This document shows, one piece after another, positions 1 to 6,331 of a DNA stretch of 16,479 bases. Under the pieces are notes generated by a model. The model was given only the letters and a program-made list of their open reading frames with translations. It did no database searches and was not told the origin of the DNA. The stretch is from Strigomonas culicis (Eukaryota > Euglenozoa > Kinetoplastea > Trypanosomatida > Trypanosomatidae). The DNA lies in assembly GCA_000482145.1 (NCBI GenBank), contig AUXH01000435.1, positions 1-16,479 of the forward strand, read 5' to 3'. A program made the translations under genes and the position numbers. The first letter of the stretch is position 1; the number at the start of each line of letters is the position of its first letter.

Positions 1-541
1 ACGAGGACTTGCCGGGCAGCAGCGCGTACACAAAGGCAAACGCGCAACCCACTAGCGCGGAGAACACCAGGTACCACCGCTTCGTGTAGCCACCGAGGGC
101 AAAGGTATCCGCGAGGATGCCCATGAAGGAGTTGACGGACCAGCCGAGCGAGTACAGGGCCGACAGACGCTGGTAGCGCGTCGCGGTGAGGAGATAGTGG
201 TTCAGCATCATACCCTGGATGGAAGAACGAATGAAACCGTGCGCAATACCCTTCGACAGCAGGCGCGTGGCGCCGAGGGAGAAGACGAAGCGGGGGTTGA
301 ACACCTCGAGCGAGCGACCCAGGACGGGCATGTGCTGCAGGGGCGGGAACGCGTCGAAGAGGCGCTGTGAGACGGGGTGCACGTACGTGTCCTCGTTCTC
401 CTCGTCCGTGTTGTTGCGCAGCTGCGCGTGGGCGCCATCGTCCGCAGCGAACTGCGCGTTCGGGGTGTCGGAGGGAAGAGCGGCGCCGTGTGGCGCGGCG
501 TCTCCTCCCGCGGGGCCGTTCCTTGTATCACGATCGGCCAT
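1..541 (-). CDS. Folate/biopterin transporter (BT1/FBT family), N-terminal part
   Basis: The first 180 residues are present and the gene runs off the left edge. Seen: a hydrophilic, acidic cytosolic-type N-terminus of about 50 residues, then a segment ending in RLLSKGIAHGFIRSSIQG, followed by TRYQRLSALYSLGWSVNSF, a GILADTFALGGYTKRWY stretch, and a hydrophobic helix ending in ALLPGKSS. The pattern of a TRYQRLS motif, a GWS-containing helix, and a D-F-GYTKRWY loop is what I know from the kinetoplastid BT1/folate transporter family (MFS-related, proton-coupled pterin or folate uptake at the plasma membrane). Trypanosomatids are pterin and folate auxotrophs and carry many copies. Which substrate this copy moves cannot be told. 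The start at 541 is chosen because this frame has the conserved helices; an out-of-frame ATG lies at 552-550. Nine As run into the start codon. Family call confident; subfamily unknown. Confidence 0.85.
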   Translation of the reverse strand, partial: MADRDTRNGPAGGDAAPHGAALPSDTPNAQFAADDGAHAQLRNNTDEENEDTYVHPVSQRLFDAFPPLQHMPVLGRSLEVFNPRFVFSLGATRLLSKGIAHGFIRSSIQGMMLNHYLLTATRYQRLSALYSLGWSVNSFMGILADTFALGGYTKRWYLVFSALVGCAFAFVYALLPGKSS

Positions 542-650
542 TTTTTTTTCATTGGTGTTGTGTGTTGGTTTATGTGTTACTGACGATTATGGTTAGTGTT
601 TTTTCGTTTTTTTTTGTGACGTTGGTTGGTAAAGAACTATATAGAAAGAA

Positions 651-884
651 CTGCGAGAACAAGAAATAATAGTTCAGTTATTAACCTATTCTGTTTGACC
701 TTTTTTTAATGATTTATAGCTATCACTTCTTCGCTTTTATTATTTTTCTTTTTTGTGCTTTGAAAGAAGTGCCCTTTTTTCCTTTATTGAGGTACTCTTT
801 AGATATGGTAAACAGTGATTAGTGATGCTGTGAAAGAGACGCTCGACAGACAAACAAACAAGGAAAAAAAAAAGAAAAGAAGAG
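651..884 (-). promoter_or_regulatory. Candidate spliced-leader acceptors for the transporter gene
   Basis: On the minus strand a long pyrimidine tract at 884-863 is followed by its first AG at 843-842, giving a leader of about 300 nt. A second, shorter tract at 671-653 ends directly in CGCAG at 652-651, giving a leader of about 109 nt. The second is closer and ends in a good YAG; the first has the stronger tract. The sequence does not decide between them. In both cases the only upstream ATG is the one at 552-550. Confidence 0.4.
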
Positions 885-1089
885 TGATATAATTGGAAAA
901 AGATATAGCAATTTGGTATTTTTTTTTAGTTATATCTCTTAATTATGAAAAGAGCACACGCGAAGAAAAAAAAAGTTATGAATAAATCTGAGAGAACAGA
1001 AAAAGGAAAATGGTATGAAAAAAAAAACTGATAACAATTTTAAATAGGGAGTTGTTTTACTTTATCATCATGACAGTCAGCGAGTGGGT

Positions 1090-1125
1090 GAGAGAGAGAG
1101 AGAGAGAGACAGAGAGAGAGAGAGG
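1090..1125. repeat. (GA)n microsatellite
   Basis: About 18 GA units are interrupted once by a C at 1110. Read on the transcribed minus strand it is a CT-rich tract, so it could act as a weak polypyrimidine tract, but the nearest downstream AG is some 30 nt away and about 500 nt from the transporter start. Confidence 0.85.
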
Positions 1126-1261
1126 ACAGAATCACGATGGAAGCAGCAGAAACATAATAGTATTCATGCAGTGAAAAACAACAACAACAACAACATCACA
1201 TTACGCCACGCAGTCCATAGAGACTTCTTGACAAATCAAAACAACAATACAAAAGGAACTG

Positions 1262-1400
1262 TGAGGAGATGTTATTAGAGGTTTTTCTTTTTCTGAGAAA
1301 ACATCCCTCTCATAACTAAAAATAAAAGAAAACATGAGGAGATGGTATTGTTATTCTTTTCTTTTTCTGAGAACACATCCCTATCATAATTTAAAAACAA
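1262..1400. repeat. Imperfect tandem duplication, two copies of about 65 bp
   Basis: Copy one starts at 1262 and copy two at 1335, a period of 73 bases. Both open with TGAGGAGATG or a one-base variant, share CTTTTTCTGAGAA in the middle, then ACATCCCT and TCATAA, and end in an A-rich tail. They differ by scattered substitutions and a small indel before the T-rich centre. The pair lies 186-324 nt downstream of the stop at 1586, so it is probably in that gene's 3' UTR or the processing region behind it. Confidence 0.8.
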
Positions 1401-1585
1401 AACAAAAACAAACAAACAAATGAAAACACTAAAATAATTCCGAGATAAGAGCATGTCGTTATCCTCCTGGGAACAAAAGAATCAAAAGTAATAGAAGAGA
1501 ATAAAAAATGATGATCATGCTTGTGATAGTACAGCAAAACAGAACCCCATGGCGATCTGAGCGCCATGTTTCAAGCGGGTTTCTC

Positions 1586-3154
1586 TCACTGTTTTCGAGC
1601 ACCGCTCTTCTCCTTCGCGATCGGCCCTTCCTTACACACCCAAGAAGCCGCGCGATGTCTGCGCGACGGCGGCGGGGCGGATGTCGGCGTTGTCGTGGAC
1701 GAGCTGGTGCCGTTGCTGGTGGTGGTGGTGGGAGTGGCCGGAGTGGCGGCGTCCGGCGTGGGTGGTGTGACGACGTAGCTGCCGCCGCTGCTGCTGCTGC
1801 TGCTGCTGCTGCCGCCGGCGGGTGCCAGATGCCCCCAGAAGATCCAGCGCGTGAGCGCGAGCCGGTCGGCCCGCCTCATCACGAGCGACTCCTCCGCGCC
1901 CGTGAGCCTGTCGCGCGAGAGGCCGAGGACGTAGGCCAAGACGCGTTTGGTGGCGCGCGTGAGCTGCGTGTAGCTGAGGCGGCGCAGGAACCGGTCCTGG
2001 TGCTGCAGCAGCGCGGCGAGCGACTTGGCCACCTCGAAGAGACGGCGCGGCGGCTCCCCGGCCAGCGGCCGCCGCAGACACACGAGGAAGGCCTCCATGA
2101 GCGGACGCCGCGCCGCGCCGTCGCCGGCCGCCGGCCCGCCCAAATGCTCCAGCACGACGGCGCGGCAGTACGCCGCGAAGTGGCCGCCGTGGCCAAAGAC
2201 GTACTGGCGGAGGTAGTGGCCGAGCGCCGCGTCCCAGCTCTGCGCGTGGCGCAGGTCGCCCGTGTAGGCGCGCAGCTCGCAGGTCATGCTGTGCACCTCG
2301 TCCCGCTGCTGCGTGAAGAGCGACAGCCCCACCTCGCCCTGTAGGAAGAGGTGGAAGCTGCCGTTGCACGGCCCGCGCAGCACGTAGGCCTCGTAGGCCG
2401 CCGGCGCGCGCCGCCGCACCTCCATCTGCAGCCGCACGGAGCTGACGGAGCCGCCGAAGGTGCAGAAGCGCTCCATCGCCGCGCGCTGGGCTGCGACGGA
2501 GAGCGTGGCGTCGTGCGGCACGGCCACAGGCACCGCTGCTTCTTCCTCGTCTTCCTCGTCGTCCTCCTCGGTGAGGGACGGGGTCAGGCGGAGCACCTGC
2601 GGCGCGGCCCACGCACCGCCGAAGCTGGCCCGCCGCGCACTGTCGCTGCCGCTGCTGACAGAGCTGCGGTGGTAAGACGGCACGGGCGACGGCGACGTCC
2701 ACGCGTGGCCGCACGGCGGCGGCGGCCGCAGCCCCTGTACGAGGAAGGAGGTGCGCAGGCTGTACGGGTCGTTGCACCACGTGACGCGGCCGCCGCGGCG
2801 CGCGGCAGTGGTGGCGACGACCAGCGTGGGCTCCGCCCCGCGGCGGTACCGGTCTTGCGGCTCCAGGAAAGGGTGCGGCTGCCGGGGGGCTTCCTCCCCC
2901 GATCGCGCGAGCTGCTGCTGGTAGTAGTACCAGATGTAGAGGCACCGCCACGGCTCCACATACGTCATCTCGTCCTTCAGCTGCAGCACGAAGCGGCGAA
3001 AGGCATCGTGCTCGACGGCCGCGCGCGCCCGCGCCTCTCGGAGAGGCAAAGGCACGGCGTCGCTGTTGCGGCTGCTGGGGGGCGTCGCGACCGCCTGCAG
3101 GGTGTCGGTCGGCCCTGCCACCGCGATTGCATCGAACGCCTCCGTTTCGCTCAT
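1586..3154 (-). CDS. Conserved-looking hypothetical protein, paralogue B of a tandem pair (522 aa)
   Basis: Function not recognised. The protein has no signal peptide or clear membrane segment. Residues about 46-75 form a hydrophobic, aromatic-rich block (FRRFVLQLKDEMTYVEPWRC), and an acidic run (EEDDEEDEEE) follows near residue 200. A core at 233-272 begins FGGSVSS and contains RLQMEVRRRAPAAYEAYVLR. A second helical core near 350-430 contains LRRPLAG and FLRRLSYTQLTRATKR. The C-terminus is low complexity: eight serines encoded by eight AGC codons, then Thr/Ser/Pro-rich sequence. The 233-272 core and the second block match the upstream neighbour at 4085-5683, so the two are read as diverged tandem duplicates. 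Start at 3154 is the first ATG in frame and sits behind seven As. GC-rich third positions support it as real coding. Confidence 0.8.
   Translation of the reverse strand: MSETEAFDAIAVAGPTDTLQAVATPPSSRNSDAVPLPLREARARAAVEHDAFRRFVLQLKDEMTYVEPWRCLYIWYYYQQQLARSGEEAPRQPHPFLEPQDRYRRGAEPTLVVATTAARRGGRVTWCNDPYSLRTSFLVQGLRPPPPCGHAWTSPSPVPSYHRSSVSSGSDSARRASFGGAWAAPQVLRLTPSLTEEDDEEDEEEAAVPVAVPHDATLSVAAQRAAMERFCTFGGSVSSVRLQMEVRRRAPAAYEAYVLRGPCNGSFHLFLQGEVGLSLFTQQRDEVHSMTCELRAYTGDLRHAQSWDAALGHYLRQYVFGHGGHFAAYCRAVVLEHLGGPAAGDGAARRPLMEAFLVCLRRPLAGEPPRRLFEVAKSLAALLQHQDRFLRRLSYTQLTRATKRVLAYVLGLSRDRLTGAEESLVMRRADRLALTRWIFWGHLAPAGGSSSSSSSSGGSYVVTPPTPDAATPATPTTTTSNGTSSSTTTPTSAPPPSRRHRAASWVCKEGPIAKEKSGARKQ
1787..1810 (-). 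repeat. Trinucleotide repeat encoding Ser8
   Basis: Eight consecutive AGC codons on the minus strand give a run of eight serines near the C-terminus of the protein ending at 1586, flanked by GG on both sides. A pure codon run of this sort is prone to length change. Confidence 0.9.
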
Positions 3155-3169
3155 TTTTTTGTTTCTTTT

Positions 3170-3193
3170 GTGTGTGTGCGTGTGTGTGTGTGT
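3170..3193. repeat. (GT)n microsatellite in the predicted leader of paralogue B
   Basis: The GT run, with one C interruption, begins 15 bases upstream of the ATG at 3154 and reads as (CA)n on the sense strand. It would lie in the mature 5' UTR. Confidence 0.85.
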
Positions 3194-3337
3194 TTAGTTT
3201 TTTTTTTGTTTGCGATATTATCCCTTATATCTTATATATGTGCGTCTGTTGTCTATTGGAAGTGAAAAAAGGAAAAATTTCTTGTGTATGAATTTGAATA
3301 ATAGTTAATAATAATAGGGATAATGATAAAAAAGGGA

Positions 3338-3359
3338 CTGGCGCGCAAAAAAAAAAAAA
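3338..3359 (-). promoter_or_regulatory. Predicted spliced-leader acceptor for paralogue B
   Basis: On the minus strand thirteen Ts (3359-3347) are followed by GCGCGCCAG, with the AG at 3339-3338. This gives a 183-nt leader with no upstream ATG. A further candidate lies upstream: a CT-rich tract at 3521-3480 with an AG at 3443-3442. The nearer one is preferred because tract and AG are adjacent. Confidence 0.5.
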
Positions 3360-3900
3360 CAAGAACAACACAGTAGAGAACACACACACAAAAATGTTTG
3401 CGATGGTGATGTGACTGGATGTGATTTGGGAGGTTTGCCTTCTATCCATAATAATGTACATAATATACATAAAACAGAAAAAGGAAAAGAAGAAAGAGGG
3501 GGAGAGAAGAAGACGAGAGTGTATGTATTGAAGTAAACAGTTGTTGTTGTTGTTGTATCTATTTGTTTACTCCTTCTTTTTTATTAGAAATGAATGTAAC
3601 ATTACTGAATCTGAAAAAAAAAAGGAAACGAAAAGAAAAAAAAGTGATGAAGTAAACGCAATGTGCTTTTTTTTACTATTTTTTTGTATCTGTTGTATTT
3701 CCTTGTTGTTCCTCAACTCTTGTTTCTTTTCTTTCAGCACGTTTAGCTCGTTCACCTCTCCTAAAAAGAGATTCGTTTTCTTCACTAAAAAAAGAATCTG
3801 TAGAGGGAATCAGAGACCGACGGCACAAGAAGATTCGGCATGGAAACAAAAGATAACCCAAATAAAAAAGCAACAAGGACGGTGTGCGAAGAAGAGTACA

Positions 3901-3920
3901 TACATATACATGTATATGTA
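3901..3920. repeat. Perfect 20-bp palindrome
   Basis: The half-site TACATATACA is followed at once by its exact reverse complement TGTATATGTA, with no spacer. It lies 165 nt downstream of the stop at 4085, probably in the 3' UTR of that gene. Possible roles are an RNA hairpin, a dimerising RNA element or chance in AT-rich DNA. Confidence 0.9.
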
Positions 3921-4084
3921 ATAAAGTAAGTGAATAGGTGTTTTTTTTCCATTTTTTTTTTCACGAGCAGAGAGAAAAGAATATATATGATAAAAAAACT
4001 AGTGGAAGCACCTTCAATTCAAGTGTCCAACTATCTGATTAAACAAACAAACAAACAAAAAAGAAAGTGACGACGATGGCAGCG

Positions 4085-5683
4085 CTAGCCCCATCGCTCC
4101 AGCGGTGATGGCGGCACGCCCGATCGCTGCTTCCTGTACCCTGCCGCGGTCTCCTCCGGCCCCTCGCCGTCGCCGGCCGTGCGGCACGCCCAGTCGGAGG
4201 AGCGGCGCCGCGGTACGGCGTACGACAGCACGTGCGGCGCCGTGGCGGAGCGACTCGTGGGGCCCACGCTCGGCGGCGGCGCGCCGCTCGAGGAGGGGCC
4301 GCTGCCGCCGCTGGGATACGCGGCGTGCGCGCCGCCGTCGTAGTACGGGGCGCCATAGGCGTAGTAGGGATAGGGGTAGCAGGGGCAGGCATAGCCGTAG
4401 GGCGGGCCGAGGGGCTGGGGGGCGGACAGCGCCACTGGCGGTGCTCCCGCGCGCGGCCGCGCCGGCGGCAGCCCCACCGCGGTGCGCGGCCGGCGGCGGC
4501 CGTCGCGCAGCTGCCGGCGCGCGCGGCCGTCATCGGTGTCAGGCGCGGGGCCCTGCGCCTCCGCGCCGCGCAGCTCGTCCAGCTGCTGCAGGAGCACGTC
4601 CCAGGCGTGGCGCCGCAGGCAGCTGCGACTGACCTGCCGCATGTACGGGCACTCCGCGCGCAGCAGGTCGACCAGCTCGCCCGTCGCGGCCTGCCGCGTG
4701 TGGTGCGACAGCGCGAGCCAGTGGCTGCGCACACCGGCGGCGAGCGGCCGCCAGATGTGCCGCAGCAGCGTCGGCGCCCACTGCTGCTGCACGGCCGGCT
4801 CCGCGGCGAGGCAGCGCGCCTGCAGCGCCCCCGCGCGCGCGCACAGATAGGCCGGGCTCAGGTAGCGGCCGTGGAGCAGCACGGCGAGGCGCTCGTCGTG
4901 ATCGCGCACGACGGACGGCGGGTCGGCCGCCGGGCAGCAGCGCAGCTCGGAGGCCGAGATGTGCGCGGGCGGCCCGCGCAGCGGCGTGTCCTCACGGTCT
5001 GCGTCGGTGGCCTCCCACAGCCACGTCGGCGCCGCGCCGTACACCCACACCCGCACGCGGCAGCGCACGTGGAGGTAGCGGTGCCAGCTGCCGCTGAACC
5101 ACCGCACCACGTAGCGGTCGTAGGCGGTAGGGCACCGGTCCCGCACAGCGTGCTGCAGCCGCGGGCAGCTCACGGAGCCGCGGAAGAGCGCGGTCGAGTT
5201 GTAGGCCGCGGCGCTCCGCGGGCGCTGCAGCGGCGCGCCGCGCAGCTCATCCACGTACGCGAGCACGACTTGCCACGCGTGAACGCGGCCCGTGTCGGGC
5301 TCCGGGGGGCTGAGCGGGGGCGGGGCGGCCACCGGGTACTGCATGTCCTCCGCGGCCAGGAGGTGCATGTGGTAGAGGTCGTGGCGGCGCGTCGCACGGG
5401 TGGCCGCGGCCTGCTGTACCTGCCGCACCTCCCGCCGCCACGAGGGCCCCACCTCCCGCAGCTCCTGCAGCTCCGAGTAGATGACTTCGATGAAATCGAG
5501 TTCGTCGGCGCTGAGGAACATGGTCTCCTCGCCGCCGGCCGTCACGCAGAGCGGCGGGACGACGAACGGCTTGACCACATCGTACGGTGGCGCGGCGCGC
5601 GGTAGGACGGTGGGCGCGGTGGGTGGCGGGGTGGTGGGGAAGGTGCTGATGCGCGTGATAGGGGTACGCATGCTTTGCATCAT
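4085..5683 (-). CDS. Conserved-looking hypothetical protein, paralogue A of a tandem pair (532 aa)
   Basis: Function not recognised. The N-terminus is Pro/Thr-rich (about 1-45), followed by helical sequence with LDFIEVIYSELQELREVGPS near residues 60-80. The core at 167-204 begins FRGSVSC and contains RLQHAVRDRCPTAYDRYVVR, matching FGGSVSS... in the downstream neighbour at 17 of 28 aligned positions. A second block (RPLAAGV, then YMRQVSRSCLRRHAWDVLLQQL) also has a counterpart there. The C-terminus is low complexity, with nine tyrosines in about 20 residues at 429-448 mixed with Pro, Gly and Ala. Three ATGs cluster at 5683, 5680 and 5671; the first is used here. The open frame continues upstream through an A-rich leader, but that part is Lys-rich, AT-rich and precedes a 14-A run, so it is judged untranslated. 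Length is close to the paralogue's 522 residues. Confidence 0.8.
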   Translation of the reverse strand: MMQSMRTPITRISTFPTTPPPTAPTVLPRAAPPYDVVKPFVVPPLCVTAGGEETMFLSADELDFIEVIYSELQELREVGPSWRREVRQVQQAAATRATRRHDLYHMHLLAAEDMQYPVAAPPPLSPPEPDTGRVHAWQVVLAYVDELRGAPLQRPRSAAAYNSTALFRGSVSCPRLQHAVRDRCPTAYDRYVVRWFSGSWHRYLHVRCRVRVWVYGAAPTWLWEATDADREDTPLRGPPAHISASELRCCPAADPPSVVRDHDERLAVLLHGRYLSPAYLCARAGALQARCLAAEPAVQQQWAPTLLRHIWRPLAAGVRSHWLALSHHTRQAATGELVDLLRAECPYMRQVSRSCLRRHAWDVLLQQLDELRGAEAQGPAPDTDDGRARRQLRDGRRRPRTAVGLPPARPRAGAPPVALSAPQPLGPPYGYACPCYPYPYYAYGAPYYDGGAHAAYPSGGSGPSSSGAPPPSVGPTSRSATAPHVLSYAVPRRRSSDWACRTAGDGEGPEETAAGYRKQRSGVPPSPLERWG

Positions 5684-6331
5684 TTTTTTTTTTTTTTGGA
5701 AGGTTCCTCTTTTCTTACAGTTACAATTGCGTTTTATTGTGTGAGGGCGTGAGAAGATGTAATGGAGAAGAGGATAGCGAACTTGCAGACGAAAAGTAAC
5801 GAAAAGAAAAAAAAAAAAGAAGAAACAAAAGTGGATTACTTTTTTTTTTATCCTTTCTTTTTTCCTTTTTTCCTTTCCGTTTTGCCAAGCAAACAAGTAG
5901 ACAATTAGAGAACACAATCTTTTCTATATGAGTCAGCACGACAACCGTAGGAGTTGTATGTGCGTGTAGAAGAGAGAGAGAAAGAGAAAAGTGCAGAGAA
6001 ACAGAATACAATGAATGACATACAGACCTTACTATCCGCAAAACAGCACTTAAAACGGAAAAAAAAAGGATCAAGAGTGGCGAGTGTGATCTTTTTTTTT
6101 TTTTACAATAAAGTGAAAACGCTTCAGTTTTCAGTAGTGCAAGAAAAATAATGAAAAGAAGTCAGTAAAAGAGAGTATCAAAGATGTGTATCAAGAACAG
6201 TACATCGTTATATAGATTTTTTTTTTGTCCGTTTGATGGTTATACAATGACATATACATAAGCAAGTGTTGTTTATAACTACTTTTTTTTTTTTGGTATC
6301 TGTTTATTAGCACTTTCTTTCCTGTCCCTCC
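5684..6331. other. AT-rich intergenic spacer between the kinase and paralogue A
   Basis: This spacer of 648 bases holds A/T homopolymers and purine-rich stretches that become pyrimidine tracts on the transcribed strand. It has no frame with coding bias. It must contain the kinase 3' UTR, the polyadenylation region and the leader of the gene starting at 5683. Confidence 0.7.
5782..5831 (-). promoter_or_regulatory. Predicted spliced-leader acceptor for paralogue A
   Basis: On the minus strand a CT/T-rich tract at 5831-5801 is followed by the AG of CTGCAAG at 5783-5782. The predicted leader is 98 nt, has no upstream ATG, and ends in 14 As before the start codon. Another CT-rich stretch at about 5993-5967 is an alternative. 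Confidence 0.5.

Larger units (their letters stand above)
542..1585. other. AT-rich intergenic spacer between paralogue B and the transporter
   Basis: This 1.04-kb spacer has no credible coding region. It should hold the 3' UTR of the gene ending at 1586 and the leader of the gene starting at 541. It contains A/T homopolymers, a (GA)n microsatellite, a CAA microsatellite near 1175-1195 and an imperfect tandem duplication at 1262-1400, the latter listed separately. I see no tRNA, snRNA or snoRNA signature. Confidence 0.7.
3155..4084. other. AT-rich intergenic spacer between the two paralogues
   Basis: This 930-base spacer has long A and T runs, a (GTT)n stretch at about 3541-3556, a purine-rich block at 3480-3521, and the palindrome at 3901-3920. 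The open frames across it are short, Lys/Phe-rich and lack the GC3 bias of the real genes. It should contain the 3' UTR of the gene ending at 4085 and the leader of the gene starting at 3154. Confidence 0.7.

Noticed and set aside
208..552. 114-codon frame starting at the ATG at 552 as a separate protein gene
   Set aside because: Overlaps the transporter's conserved helices in another frame and is Arg/Thr/Ser-biased; kept only as a possible upstream ORF.
1175..1195. CAA repeat, with the GTT repeat at 3541-3556, considered as a dispersed repeat pair
   Set aside because: Simple trinucleotide slippage with no shared flanks.
1508..3265. Plus-strand open frames across paralogue B
   Set aside because: Arg/Ala/Gly-rich shadows of the minus-strand gene, without motifs or paralogue support.
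3541..3921. 126-codon plus-strand frame in the spacer between paralogues
   Set aside because: AT-rich, Phe/Lys-rich, opposite to the gene direction, and no coding bias.
4232..5605. 457-codon plus-strand frame across paralogue A
   Set aside because: Shadow frame with biased composition; the minus frame has the shared paralogue core.
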